DNA of 64,000 nt from assembly GCF_013177735.1 (NCBI RefSeq), contig NZ_WOEZ01000119.1, forward strand, positions 1 to 64,000. The letters are read 5' to 3'. How positions within the stretch are numbered: position 1 is the stretch's first letter; each line of letters begins with the position of its first letter. Of this stretch, positions 17,176 to 26,598 are shown piece after piece. The notes beneath the pieces are model-generated. The model saw nothing but the letters and a program-made list of their open reading frames with translations. It was not told the DNA's origin and searched no databases. The translations under genes were made by a program, and so were the position numbers. Source of the stretch: Paraburkholderia elongata (GTDB lineage: Bacteria; Pseudomonadota; Gammaproteobacteria; Burkholderiales; Burkholderiaceae).

Positions 17176-18063
17176 ATGAATCTGCATAACCACCACGCCT
17201 GCCGCCCGTTCCTCGAGGCCGGCAATTTGTCGCAAGTCTCCGCCTACTACGAAGAAGGTCGCAACATCATGTGGATGATGCTGCGGTCGCAGCCGCGTCC
17301 CTGTTTCAATCTCGATCTGGTGCACGACATTCTGGGTCTCGCGCAGGCAGCACGGGAGTCCGGTTTGCCGGTCGACTTCTGGGTGACAGGCTCGTTGATT
17401 CCGTCCATGTTCAACGTCGGGGGTGACCTCGATTTCTTTGCCGACTCGATCCGCTCGGGCAAGCGCCAGGCGCTGATGGCGTATGCGCGAGCCTGCGTCG
17501 ATTGCGTTCACGCGGCGGCGCGCGGCTTCGACACGGGGGCGATTTCGATCGCGATGGTGGAGGGTACGGCGCTTGGAGGGGGCTTCGAGGCCGCACTGGC
17601 GCACCATTTCCTGTTGGCGCAGAACGATGCGCGCATGGGCTTTCCAGAGATCGCGTTCAACCTGTTCCCGGGCATGGGTGGTTATTCGCTGGTCGCGCGC
17701 AAGGCGGGCATGCGTCTGGCCGAGGAGTTGATCGGCGTGGGCGAATCGCATACGGCTGAATGGCACTTCGGCAAGGGGCTGGTCGACCAGCTGTTCGAGC
17801 CAGGCGACGCCTATATGGCGACGCGTACTTTTATCGACACGCTCAGGCCGAAGATGACCGGCATCCGCGGGATGCTGCGGGCGCGCCAGCGCGTGCTGCA
17901 ACTCTCGCGCGCCGAGTTGATGGAAATTACCGAAGACTGGGTGGACGCAGCCTTCACGATCGAGGAGAAGGACCTCGCCTTCATGGAGCGGCTGGTGATG
18001 CTGCAAAACCGCCGTACTTCAAACCTGCGCCAGACAGCCTCCAGCGCGGCCAATTTCGCCTGA
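17176..18063 (+). CDS. rpfF: DSF-family signal synthase RpfF (BDSF synthase)
   Basis: 295 aa, crotonase/enoyl-CoA hydratase fold. The two catalytic glutamates of RpfF are at the expected spacing: E138 in GGGFEAAL and E158 in GFPEIAFNLFPGMGG, equivalent to E141/E161 of Xanthomonas RpfF. The enzyme dehydrates 3-hydroxydodecanoyl-ACP and releases cis-2-dodecenoic acid (BDSF), a diffusible quorum signal. The convergent downstream gene is its receptor, rpfR, the same partnership as in Burkholderia cenocepacia. A good ribosome-binding site (AAAAGGA) precedes the ATG. All key residues are present, so it should be active. Confidence 0.95.
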   Translation: MNLHNHHACRPFLEAGNLSQVSAYYEEGRNIMWMMLRSQPRPCFNLDLVHDILGLAQAARESGLPVDFWVTGSLIPSMFNVGGDLDFFADSIRSGKRQALMAYARACVDCVHAAARGFDTGAISIAMVEGTALGGGFEAALAHHFLLAQNDARMGFPEIAFNLFPGMGGYSLVARKAGMRLAEELIGVGESHTAEWHFGKGLVDQLFEPGDAYMATRTFIDTLRPKMTGIRGMLRARQRVLQLSRAELMEITEDWVDAAFTIEEKDLAFMERLVMLQNRRTSNLRQTASSAANFA

Positions 18064-18103
18064 ATTGATCTGGGTCGCGACAACATCGAGCCGCAGCGGC
18101 GCG

Positions 18104-18236
18104 CCCCAATCCCCCAAGGGGACTTCCTTCGGGGCGGGGGACTTCCTTCGGGGCGTTCCCCAATCCCCCAAGGGGACTTCCTTCGGCGCGGGGGACTTCG
18201 CTCGGGGCGCCCCCCAAGGGGACTTCCTTCGAGGCG
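18104..18236. repeat. 52-bp tandem repeat (two full, one partial) between rpfF and rpfR
   Basis: Copies lie at 18104-18155 and 18158-18209, with a 27-bp partial copy at 18210-18236. Each full unit contains CCCCAATCCCCCAAGGGG followed by two ACTTCCTTCGGGG-type submotifs in direct orientation; copy 2 carries a few substitutions. The core CCCCAAGGGG is palindromic. It resembles extragenic repeats in other high-GC Burkholderiales intergenic regions, which is recollection rather than a search result. Location between two gene ends suggests a terminator or mRNA-stability role. Confidence 0.85.
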
Positions 18237-18246
18237 CGCGTGCCGC

Positions 18247-20250
18247 TCAGGCGATCAGTCTGAGCTTCTGTCTATCCTGCAACCAGCGTTCGAATTCCGC
18301 AGCCGGCATGGCCTGACCGTACATGAAACCCTGCACGTAGTCGACACCCAGCCCCCTCATGAACATCTCTTCCGATTCGGTTTCGATGCCTTCGGCGACC
18401 ACCTTGAAATTCAGCTCCTGCGCGACCACCACCATCGAGCGCACCAGTGCCTGCGCTTTGGTGTCGGCATTGATCGAGCGGACGAAACTGCGGTCGAGCT
18501 TGATGACGTCGAGCGGAATGCGGCCCAACTGCGAGAGCGACGAATAGCCGGTGCCGAAGTCGTCGAGATGAACCTGCGCGCCGAGCTGGCGGAACTGCTT
18601 GATCAGATCGATCGCCGCCGCTTCGTCCTCGATCAGGCAGCTCTCGGTGAGTTCCAGATCGAGCAGACAGGGATCGAGATTCGCGCGCTCCAGCGCTTCG
18701 CTGAAATGCCGCACCACGGCGGTATCGACCAGTTGCCGTGCCGACACGTTGATCGCGATGCGCAGGTTGTAGCCGTCCGCCTTCCATTTGGCGGCTTGCC
18801 TAGCGGCCGTTTCCATGACCCAGCGGCCGAGCACGCCGATTAGCCCGGATTCTTCCGCATAGCGGATGAACTCGGCCGGCATGATCTGCCCGCGCTCCGG
18901 CGAGTTCCAGCGTACCAGCGCCTCCGCGCCCTGCACCGCGCCGGTGGCGAGCACGAGCTTGGGCTGATAGTGCAGCGTCAACTGGCCCTCTTCGAGACCG
19001 CGCCGCAGGTTGGTGTCGAGCCACATGTACTCGGCGACCTTGCGGTTCATGTCGGGCGAGAACACGCGATAGGTGCGCTTGCCTTCATCTTTGGCAACGT
19101 ACATTGCCGTGTCCGCGGAACGGATCAGCGATTCGAGGTTGTCGCCGTGTTCCGGATGCAGTGCGATGCCGATCGAGCAGCCGGTGTAGACCTGGACGAG
19201 CCCCAGGCTGAACGGCGTGCGCAGGCGTTCGAGAATGCGCCGCGCGGTGGCTTCGAGATCGTGGGCGGTGCCTTTAGCGGCGAGCACAATGAACTCGTCG
19301 CCGCCGAGGCGTGCGAGCGTATCGCCTTCGTTCAGGCAGGTGCTGATGGCCGCTGACACGTCGCGGATCAGCCGATCGCCGAAGACATGGCCGTAGTGGT
19401 CGTTGACCTTCTTGAAGTTGTCGAGATCGAGGAACAGCACGCCGACCGATTCGCCTGGGGCCGCTTCTTCGATCACGGTACGGATCTTGTCGTGGATCGC
19501 GTTGCGATTGGCGAGGCCGGTGAGCGAATCGGTGTTCGCCAGTTCGGTGAGCCGTTCCTGCGCGAGCCGTTCTTCGGTGATGTCGGTGCCCGAGCAGATC
19601 AGAAACTGTTCGTCGACGCCGCTGCCGCTGTGAACGAACTTGTTGCGAAACAGAAAGAGCCGTTCGCCGTGGATGGTTTTCACGCGCCGCTCGACCTCGT
19701 ACGAGACGCCGCGATTGAAGAAACCCGCAATGTTCTGGCTCGACGCCGCGCCGGATTCGGTGGACATGAACAGCGCCCAAACATTGCGGCCGACAATGTC
19801 TTCTTCCTTGACGCCGGTGAGTTCCTCGGCGAGACGGTTGAAGCGCTGTATACGACCGTGCCTGTCGACGATGACCACGACGGAGTTGACTTCGGAGACG
19901 ACCTGTTCGGCGAAAGAGAGACCGTGGACCAGGTCGCGCGCGACGGATTCCGTGTCGTCATAGGCCGAGGCGGTGCCGGCCCACGTATTGCTGGCGAGTT
20001 TTTTGCCGACGAGGTGCAGGCGTAACGGTTCGCCGAACAGCCGTACGTCGAGGATGAGGTGCGAGGTGATGCCGGTGAGGCAACGGATTTGCGAGGCCTG
20101 CTGGGGATTCAGCGGAATGGCGACATTGGCCGGCACGTCGCCGGTGACAGGCGTGAGTTCCAATGCGTTGCTGTCGCTCGACAGACGCCAGCAAGGGCTG
20201 CTTGTGCCGAACTGGGCATAAAGCACCTGATCGTGTTGGTCGTCGTTCAT
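18247..20250 (-). CDS. rpfR: BDSF receptor RpfR, PAS-GGDEF-EAL cyclic-di-GMP enzyme
   Basis: 667 aa. An N-terminal RpfF-interaction-type domain (about 1-95) is followed by PAS (about 115-225, the BDSF pocket), GGDEF (235-405) and EAL (410-660). GGDEF is intact at 316-320 (RLGGDEF). EAL is intact at 443-445 (GAEALVRW), with DDFGTGYSSL downstream. In B. cenocepacia, BDSF binding to the PAS domain stimulates cyclic-di-GMP hydrolysis, and the N-terminal domain restrains RpfF. The start MNDDQHDQVL matches RpfR/PdeR proteins; upstream codons do not. An IS element sits 158 bp upstream and may affect expression. Confidence 0.95.
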   Translation of the reverse strand: MNDDQHDQVLYAQFGTSSPCWRLSSDSNALELTPVTGDVPANVAIPLNPQQASQIRCLTGITSHLILDVRLFGEPLRLHLVGKKLASNTWAGTASAYDDTESVARDLVHGLSFAEQVVSEVNSVVVIVDRHGRIQRFNRLAEELTGVKEEDIVGRNVWALFMSTESGAASSQNIAGFFNRGVSYEVERRVKTIHGERLFLFRNKFVHSGSGVDEQFLICSGTDITEERLAQERLTELANTDSLTGLANRNAIHDKIRTVIEEAAPGESVGVLFLDLDNFKKVNDHYGHVFGDRLIRDVSAAISTCLNEGDTLARLGGDEFIVLAAKGTAHDLEATARRILERLRTPFSLGLVQVYTGCSIGIALHPEHGDNLESLIRSADTAMYVAKDEGKRTYRVFSPDMNRKVAEYMWLDTNLRRGLEEGQLTLHYQPKLVLATGAVQGAEALVRWNSPERGQIMPAEFIRYAEESGLIGVLGRWVMETAARQAAKWKADGYNLRIAINVSARQLVDTAVVRHFSEALERANLDPCLLDLELTESCLIEDEAAAIDLIKQFRQLGAQVHLDDFGTGYSSLSQLGRIPLDVIKLDRSFVRSINADTKAQALVRSMVVVAQELNFKVVAEGIETESEEMFMRGLGVDYVQGFMYGQAMPAAEFERWLQDRQKLRLIA

Positions 20251-20397
20251 GAGATCCCCGGGGCCGTGTGTGCCGATGGGCCCCACCGTGAAGGCGGGTT
20301 GGCGGCAAACAGTCTTCATCATACTTAAAGACTGGCCTCATTGTAGCGAAGCGGCTGGCGTTCGGGCCCATAAACATTAACGGTCAGGATGGTCTTT

Positions 20398-20408
20398 GGC
20401 TTTAGGCC
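20398..20408. repeat. Target-site duplication, left copy
   Basis: GGCTTTAGGCC directly abuts the left terminal repeat of the IS and recurs at 21889-21899. Eleven bp is within the usual IS4-family range. Confidence 0.85.
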
Positions 20409-21888
20409 CAGCCCTTTCAAGGTCTTGGGGACAGAAACCTGGTAACCTGGCGACCTGTTCAACGGCAGGGGCCAGGTAGTGTTTGACGAGGTGATGAAGC
20501 ATTTCGAGCAGCAGGCACCGGTGTGCGTGATGGCGCGCGCTGTGTTGCAAAGAGCGATTACGCCGCAATGGGTTGACGAGGTATTCGCCGAGCACCGGCA
20601 GAGGCAGTATCCACGGGAGTTGCTGTTCTCGACGGTGGTGGAACTGATGACGCTGGTATCGCTCGGGCTGAGCCCGTCGCTGTATGCGGCTGCGACGCGG
20701 GCCAGACAGTTGCCGGTGTCGCTGGCAGCGCTGTACGAGAAGGTCAATCGCACTGAGCCGGCGATTCTGCGTGCGCTGGTACAAGGTAGCGCACAACGTC
20801 TTGAGCCGGTGCTTGCCGCATGGCCGGGCACGCCCAGCCTGCCCGGCTGGCGTATGCGCGTGCTCGATGGCAATCATCTTGCGGCCAGCGAGAAGCGGCT
20901 GGCGGCATTGCGCGGGCAGCGAGGCGCCGCCTTGCCGGGACACGCCCTGGTGGTCTATGAACCGGATCTGGGACTGGTGACGGATCTGGTGGCCATCGAG
21001 GACGCGCATGCGCAGGAGCGTTCGGCCATGGCCCCGCTGATCGACTGCGCCGGGCCGGGGGAACTGTGGCTGGCGGACCGGAACTTCTGCACCAGCACTA
21101 TCCTGCTGGGCTGGCATCAGGCGCAGGCCTGCTTCATCGTGCGCGAACACGGTAAAAACAGCCCGCCGCTTGAGGGCAGCGGCGCCTGGGTGGATGGCGC
21201 ACGTGTCGAAACCGGTCGGGTGCGCGAGCAACGGCTTGATCTGAAGGCCGGCTTCGCCTGGCGGCGAATTGAACTGACGCTGGACAAGCCCACCGAGGCG
21301 GGCGACACCGTAATCCGGTTGTGGAGCAATCTGCCTGCCACCGTCGGCGCACATGAGATCGCCCGTCTGTACCGCAAGCGCTGGCGCATAGAAGGCATGT
21401 TCCAGCGGCTCGAGTCGGTCCTGCATAGCGAAATCCGCTCGCTCGGGCATCCGCGTGCCGCGTTACTGGGCTTTGCCGTGGCGATTCTGGCGTACAACGT
21501 GCTGTCCGTGCTCAAGCGCAGCGTCGAGATCGCACATACCCGAACTGATGAAGCGAACAGCGCGGCACCCGACGTATCGACGTATTACCTGGCACTGCAA
21601 ATTCGCGGCCAGTATGAGGGCATGCTCATTGCGGTGCCACCTCAGCATTGGTCGCACTGGAGCGACGCGGCGCCCGAAGTGATGGCCGGCAAGCTACTCG
21701 AACTTGCCAGCCACGTCGATCCGTTTCAGGTACGCACCCGCAAGCGCGGGCCCAAGACGCGCCAATCCACTCCTTACGTTGAAGCCGCCACAGCGCGATC
21801 CCATCACAGCACCGCACGTTTGCTAAAGCGTGCCCGCGAAAAAGCATCCTGATCCGCGTCCCTATGTGCAAAGACCTTGAAAGGGCTG
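20409..21888 (+). mobile_element. Complete IS4-family insertion sequence (about 1480 bp)
   Basis: Bounded by perfect 18-bp inverted repeats, CAGCCCTTTCAAGGTCTT at 20409-20426 and its complement at 21871-21888. It is flanked by an 11-bp direct repeat (20398-20408 and 21889-21899). It carries one intact transposase gene. It lies in the short gap between the 3' end of lhr and the 5' end of rpfR. A related copy is at 1-127 in opposite orientation. Intact ends, gene and duplication point to a fairly recent insertion. Confidence 0.92.
20479..21852 (+). CDS. IS4-family transposase
   Basis: 457 aa from a GTG start. DDE residues are recognisable: Asp in RVLDGNHL (about residue 131), Asp in WLADRNFCT (about 198) and Glu in the YRKRWRIEG block (about 301). 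This block fits the IS4 Y-(2)-R-(3)-E motif, although the Lys six residues later is Glu here. An N-terminal IS4 domain and the insertion between the second Asp and the Glu are of normal length. The GTG aligns with the ATG of the copy at 1-54. No frameshift is seen, so it is probably functional. Confidence 0.93.
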   Translation: MFDEVMKHFEQQAPVCVMARAVLQRAITPQWVDEVFAEHRQRQYPRELLFSTVVELMTLVSLGLSPSLYAAATRARQLPVSLAALYEKVNRTEPAILRALVQGSAQRLEPVLAAWPGTPSLPGWRMRVLDGNHLAASEKRLAALRGQRGAALPGHALVVYEPDLGLVTDLVAIEDAHAQERSAMAPLIDCAGPGELWLADRNFCTSTILLGWHQAQACFIVREHGKNSPPLEGSGAWVDGARVETGRVREQRLDLKAGFAWRRIELTLDKPTEAGDTVIRLWSNLPATVGAHEIARLYRKRWRIEGMFQRLESVLHSEIRSLGHPRAALLGFAVAILAYNVLSVLKRSVEIAHTRTDEANSAAPDVSTYYLALQIRGQYEGMLIAVPPQHWSHWSDAAPEVMAGKLLELASHVDPFQVRTRKRGPKTRQSTPYVEAATARSHHSTARLLKRAREKAS

Positions 21889-21899
21889 GGCTTTAGGCC
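21889..21899. repeat. Target-site duplication, right copy
   Basis: GGCTTTAGGCC immediately follows the right terminal repeat of the IS and is identical to 20398-20408. Confidence 0.85.
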
Positions 21900-21949
21900 C
21901 TTGTTTCGGGCGCGCTCGTGCAAAGCGTCGAAAGCGCATCAAAATTGCC

Positions 21950-24900
21950 TCAGAACCGCCGAGCCAGCATGCTTCGTGCGCGCTCCCGTTCCGCGGGAAT
22001 CGCTTCCACCGAGGGGGCGAACCAGAAAGCCCCCGCAACAAGTGTCGCGACAACAACACCATCCCGATACAAAACCCGATTCCCCGCAACAGCAGGCACC
22101 CGTTCGCCGACCAGCAACGTGCCTGCAAGATTCAAAGCATCGGTTCCGGCGACACACACAAAAGCACCATCGTTCGCATGCCGTCGAACTTCACGCAATA
22201 ACGGAATCGCTTCCGGTAGAGCAAATTGTTCGCCGGCGAGGCCATTCACAAATCGCCCACCGCGAACGACGCCGCGTGCTTCGAGCCGCTGAAACACGCG
22301 CAACAGATCCCGCCACGGCGGCAACCATTCGGCCTCGCGCTCGAGCGCGCGCCAGAACACCACCCCATAACGGCGCAGCAAAGTCATCGCGACATGTTCG
22401 AGTATCTCGGGGGCGAACTGCTGACGGCGCGCTGGCGAGGTTTCCGCTGCAGCGGCAACGGGCTGCCGGTTGACCAGGGCCCAGCGTCCCGCGTCGTCCA
22501 TTCCTCCGATCAATGCGCTCGACCTGACACGCCGGCTGCTCGCATGGGCACTATAAGGACTGCGTTTGGCGACGGGCTTCAACAACGCCCGCAAGCCGGC
22601 GAAACTGTCGGAATTCACGAGGCCCGCTGCAACCAGCTCGCCCAGCGCGTTCTCCAGTTCCATGCGCAAGCCGCTTACTTCGGTCAGCAATTCGTCGAAG
22701 AACATCGCGCCATGTTGCGATAACGTGTCATGGACGCGCTGCGCGCGGGCCGATAGCTCCGGTTGTTTCGACGGGTCGATCAGCGCGCTCCATACGCGCA
22801 CCTGGGCGCGCGGCAAAAGGACGATCGGCGTGCTGCGCACGGGTCCCGCCGCGCCGCGGGCCCGCTCGGTGAGGCGGGTCCAGACGATCTTGCCGGCACG
22901 GCATAGTTCGTCTAGCGAAATGTTCGCGTACGCCTTGACGCGCGCCGGCAGAATGTCTTCTTCCCATGCGCCCGCCGCGGCCTGAAATCCCTCCAGCTGG
23001 TCGAGCACGGCGGCCAAAGCGTCGCGTCCCTCGCTGCGGGTGTCCGGCGTCAAATGCTGCCATTCGAATAGAAAGCGCATGAAGTCGTGCCGTTCCACCG
23101 GCTCGATCTCACGCCGCAAGCGTTTCACCGTGTAACGGTGGATCCGCGCAAGCAAATGGCGTTCGCACCATTCTTCTTCGGTTGCGCCCGGCGAGAAGCG
23201 GCCGCGCATCACGTAGCCTTCCGCTTCGAGGCGCGTCAACGTTTGTTCAACGGATGCCGCGGGCAAGCTCAGCGCCTCGGCAATCGCGCGCACCGGCAGC
23301 GGGCCGAAGCCGGTCAGCCGGGCGCGCAGCACGTCGAGCAGGGCGTCGTCGGCGCTCCAGGCGTCGGTGTAGCCCTTCGGTGCGGTGAGCGGCGGTTCAA
23401 ACGGGGCGTCAGGGTAGAGCGCCTGGAAACAGGTCAGGCGCTCGGCGGGCAGCCACAGCGCGTCGTCCGCGGTGATCTGCAGGCGGCTCGCGCGGCCGGA
23501 TACGGCAAGCGAAGCGAGCCATGCCGGCCAGCCTTCATTGTTGCGCGCTTCGGTCCCGGTGATGCAGGCGAGGCCCGTTAGCGCTTCGTGCATCTCGTCG
23601 GCGGTGCGCGCCTGCGGCCATGCTTCGTCGCGCACGCTGTCGATCGCGTCGGCGTCGAGTGCGCCGAGGTCGTCAGCGCTAGACGGATCGGTCCAGCGGC
23701 GGTTCAGCACGGCTTGCGTGCGACGCTCTTCGATCGGTGCGTCGTCGAGATAGGCGTACGGCTTGGCGTTGAGGATTTCGGCGGCAAGCGGCGAGGGCGC
23801 CGGCAAATCGCGAGCGATCAGTTGCACGTTGCCCTGTTCGATACGACGCAGCAATGCAAGCCAGCTTTCGCTGTCCATCGCTTCGTGCAGGCAGTCGTCG
23901 ACGGTTTGGTCCACTAACGGATGATGCGGCAGTTCGCGCTCGCCGACGATGTTCTCCAGACACGCGGCCTGCTCGGGAAACACGCTCGCGAGCAGATCTT
24001 CGCTACGCATGCGCTGCAATTGCGGCGGAGTCTTGCGCCCGCCGGTATAACGCGGCAGGCCGAGCGCGGTGGTCGCGTTCCAGCGCCAGCGCACGCCGAA
24101 GAGCGGCGCGTCGAGCAGCGCCTGGATCAGCAGATGTTCGGCGCTGTTCGAATGCAGGTAGCGCCACACTTCGTCGAGTACGAACGAATGGCTGCCGGTC
24201 AGCGAGAGGACGATCGCGTCTTCGGTGGCGGCGGCCTGCAGTTCGAAGTTGAAGGTCCGGCAAAAACGCTTGCGCAACGCGAGACCCCACGCGCGGTTTA
24301 CGCGGCTGCCGAACGGCGCATGGATCACGAGTTGCGTGCCGCCGGATTCGTCGAAGAAGCGCTCCATCGCGAGCGTGTTTTGCGTCGGCAGCACGCTTAG
24401 CGCGGCGCGTGCACGCGCGAGATAGTCGACGATCTGGCGGGCGGCGGCTTCGTCGAGATTGAGGGTGTCGACGAGCCAGTCGATTGCGCGTTCAATGCGT
24501 GCGGGTATGACTTGGGCATCGGCCTCCTTCCCATCGAGCAAGCGTCCAATCTGCTCTCGCAAGCGCGCGACGCCGAACGACAGTTCATCGCTGCGCCCCG
24601 GCGCCTCGCCGAGCCAGAACGGAATATTCGGCGGCTGCCCCTGCGCGTCCTCGACTCGCACGCGGCCGCTCTCGATCCGCAGAATCCGGTACGACGCATT
24701 GCCGAGTTGAAACACATCGCCTGCCAGACTCTCGACGGCGAAATCCTCGTTGACGGTGCCGATATTGATCGCCTGCGGTTCGAGCACCACCGCGTAGTCG
24801 GCGTTCTCGGGAATCGTGCCGCCCGAAGTCACGGCGACCAGTTTTCCGCCACGCCGGCCACGCAAGGTGCCGCTCACCACGTCGCGGTGAATATAGGCGC

Positions 24901-26503
24901 CGCGCGGGCCGTTGCGGTTCGTATAGCCTTCGGCCAGCATGCGCAGCACGGCGTCGTATTGTTCGCGTTCCAGGTCGGCGTAGGGGGCTGCGCGCCGCAT
25001 CATCTCGAACAGTGCGTCTTCGTTCCATTCGGCGCTGGATACCTCGGCGACGATCTGTTGTGCGAGCACATCGAGCGGCGCGCGCGGAATCCGTAACGCG
25101 TCGAGTTCGCCACGCCGCACGCAGTCGAGCAGCGCCGCGCATTCGATCAGATCGTCGCGCGAGGCCGGAAAAAGCCGGCCCTTCGGCATGCCGCCGACAT
25201 GGTGGCCCGAGCGCCCCACACGTTGCAGGAACGGCGCGATCGCGCGCGGCGAACCCATCTGGCAGACCAGATCGACGTCGCCGATATCGATGCCCAACTC
25301 CAGCGAAGCGGTGGCGATCAGCACGCGCAACTCGCCGCGTTTCAGGCGCTGTTCGGCGTCGAAACGATGTTCTTTGGCGAGACTGCCGTGATGCGCGGCG
25401 ACCACGTCCTTGCCCAGGCGCTCGGTCAGATGGCGCGCGGCCCGTTCGGCCATGCGGCGCGTGTTGACGAAAATCAGCGTGGTGCGATGCATCGCCACCA
25501 GTTCGGCGAGCCGGTCGTAGACGCGCTCCCACACTTCGTTGGGCATCACCGCTTCGAGCGGTACGGGCGGAATCTCCAGCGCGAGATCGCGCTCGCGGAT
25601 GTGCCCCACGTCGATGATCGCGCAGTCGGCGGGAACGCCGCTTTCGATCCTCGCGCCGCCCACCAGAAAGCGCGCTACGGCGCTGACCGGTTTTTGCGTC
25701 GCCGACAGACCGATCCGCGGCAAGCGCCGCTGACACAGCGCGTCGAGCCGTTCGAGGCTGAGCGCCAGATGACTGCCGCGCTTGCTGCCGGCGAGTGCGT
25801 GAATTTCGTCGACGATCACCGTGCGCACCGTCGACAGCATGCGGCGGCCGGAATCTGAGCCGAGCAGGACGTACAGCGATTCGGGCGTGGTCACGAGAAT
25901 ATGCGGCGCGCGCTTTTTCAGCGCGTTGCGCTCCTGCTGCGTGGTGTCGCCGGTGCGCACGGCGGTGCGGATGTCGAGCGGCGGCAGGCCGCGCGCGTCG
26001 AGTTCCGCGGCGATGCCCTGCAACGGCACTTGCAGATTGATGCGGATGTCGTTGGAGAGCGCTTTTAGCGGCGAGACGTAGACCACCAGCGTTTCGTCGG
26101 GCAAGGCGCCGCCGTTGGCGAGGCCTTGCTGGACGAGGTCGTCGAGCGCAGACAGGAAGGCCGTGAGGGTTTTGCCCGAACCGGTGGGCGCGGCGACGAG
26201 GGTTGAGCGCCCACTGCGAATCTGCGGCCAGGCGGAAGCCTGGGCGTCGGTGGGGGCGGGGAAGGTCTTCAGGAACCAGCCGGCGACTGCGGGATGGAAG
26301 TTATCCAGCGCGCTGGCCGGTAAAGGGTTCGAAGCGGGGTTAGAAGCGGCGCACAAAGCGGGGTCCGATGCGTGGCCCGAAGCGGCATCTGGAGCCGCCC
26401 GCAATGGCGGATCGAAGTCCGAAGAATCAGAGGTCACGCCTAACGCGGTGGCGGATGTCGAGGCCGAAGTCATGCTGGCATAGATGGGGACGCGGCGTGC
26501 CAT
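21950..26503 (-). CDS. lhr: Lhr-like superfamily 2 DNA helicase
   Basis: 1517 aa, matching the long bacterial Lhr class. The N-terminal helicase core has AAPTGSGKTLTAF (motif I, about residue 104), VIVDEIHALAGSKRG (motif II), SATQKP (motif III) and QRVGRSGHHVGG (motif VI). The winged-helix and Lhr-core domain follow, then a large C-terminal extension that in bacterial Lhr forms an oligomerising domain. Lhr is a 3'-5' ssDNA-dependent ATPase and translocase associated with DNA repair. The in-frame ATG at 26473 is an alternative start. It follows the autotransporter gene by 95 bp. Confidence 0.95.
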   Translation of the reverse strand: MARRVPIYASMTSASTSATALGVTSDSSDFDPPLRAAPDAASGHASDPALCAASNPASNPLPASALDNFHPAVAGWFLKTFPAPTDAQASAWPQIRSGRSTLVAAPTGSGKTLTAFLSALDDLVQQGLANGGALPDETLVVYVSPLKALSNDIRINLQVPLQGIAAELDARGLPPLDIRTAVRTGDTTQQERNALKKRAPHILVTTPESLYVLLGSDSGRRMLSTVRTVIVDEIHALAGSKRGSHLALSLERLDALCQRRLPRIGLSATQKPVSAVARFLVGGARIESGVPADCAIIDVGHIRERDLALEIPPVPLEAVMPNEVWERVYDRLAELVAMHRTTLIFVNTRRMAERAARHLTERLGKDVVAAHHGSLAKEHRFDAEQRLKRGELRVLIATASLELGIDIGDVDLVCQMGSPRAIAPFLQRVGRSGHHVGGMPKGRLFPASRDDLIECAALLDCVRRGELDALRIPRAPLDVLAQQIVAEVSSAEWNEDALFEMMRRAAPYADLEREQYDAVLRMLAEGYTNRNGPRGAYIHRDVVSGTLRGRRGGKLVAVTSGGTIPENADYAVVLEPQAINIGTVNEDFAVESLAGDVFQLGNASYRILRIESGRVRVEDAQGQPPNIPFWLGEAPGRSDELSFGVARLREQIGRLLDGKEADAQVIPARIERAIDWLVDTLNLDEAAARQIVDYLARARAALSVLPTQNTLAMERFFDESGGTQLVIHAPFGSRVNRAWGLALRKRFCRTFNFELQAAATEDAIVLSLTGSHSFVLDEVWRYLHSNSAEHLLIQALLDAPLFGVRWRWNATTALGLPRYTGGRKTPPQLQRMRSEDLLASVFPEQAACLENIVGERELPHHPLVDQTVDDCLHEAMDSESWLALLRRIEQGNVQLIARDLPAPSPLAAEILNAKPYAYLDDAPIEERRTQAVLNRRWTDPSSADDLGALDADAIDSVRDEAWPQARTADEMHEALTGLACITGTEARNNEGWPAWLASLAVSGRASRLQITADDALWLPAERLTCFQALYPDAPFEPPLTAPKGYTDAWSADDALLDVLRARLTGFGPLPVRAIAEALSLPAASVEQTLTRLEAEGYVMRGRFSPGATEEEWCERHLLARIHRYTVKRLRREIEPVERHDFMRFLFEWQHLTPDTRSEGRDALAAVLDQLEGFQAAAGAWEEDILPARVKAYANISLDELCRAGKIVWTRLTERARGAAGPVRSTPIVLLPRAQVRVWSALIDPSKQPELSARAQRVHDTLSQHGAMFFDELLTEVSGLRMELENALGELVAAGLVNSDSFAGLRALLKPVAKRSPYSAHASSRRVRSSALIGGMDDAGRWALVNRQPVAAAAETSPARRQQFAPEILEHVAMTLLRRYGVVFWRALEREAEWLPPWRDLLRVFQRLEARGVVRGGRFVNGLAGEQFALPEAIPLLREVRRHANDGAFVCVAGTDALNLAGTLLVGERVPAVAGNRVLYRDGVVVATLVAGAFWFAPSVEAIPAERERARSMLARRF

Positions 26504-26598
26504 ATCCAGAGGCCGGCAAGCGCCGGACTGTTACGAAGATCAGCGAACAGTCTGGCAGGTTTTTACCGGCTTTGCCGACGGTTGGGTGGCAAAGGTTG

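Noticed and set aside
18104..18236. CRISPR-like array between rpfF and rpfR
   Set aside because: The units are contiguous, 52 bp long, with no unique spacers and no cas genes nearby; ordinary tandem repeats.
128..20408. Composite transposon bounded by the two IS4 copies
   Set aside because: The left copy is only partly visible and not identical, and the interior holds typical chromosomal genes; nothing shows that the segment moved as a unit.
26566..26598. CTTTGCC/GGCAAAG inverted repeat after the autotransporter gene
   Set aside because: The stem is short with an 11-nt loop, and no T-run follows on the minus strand, so it is not convincing as a terminator.
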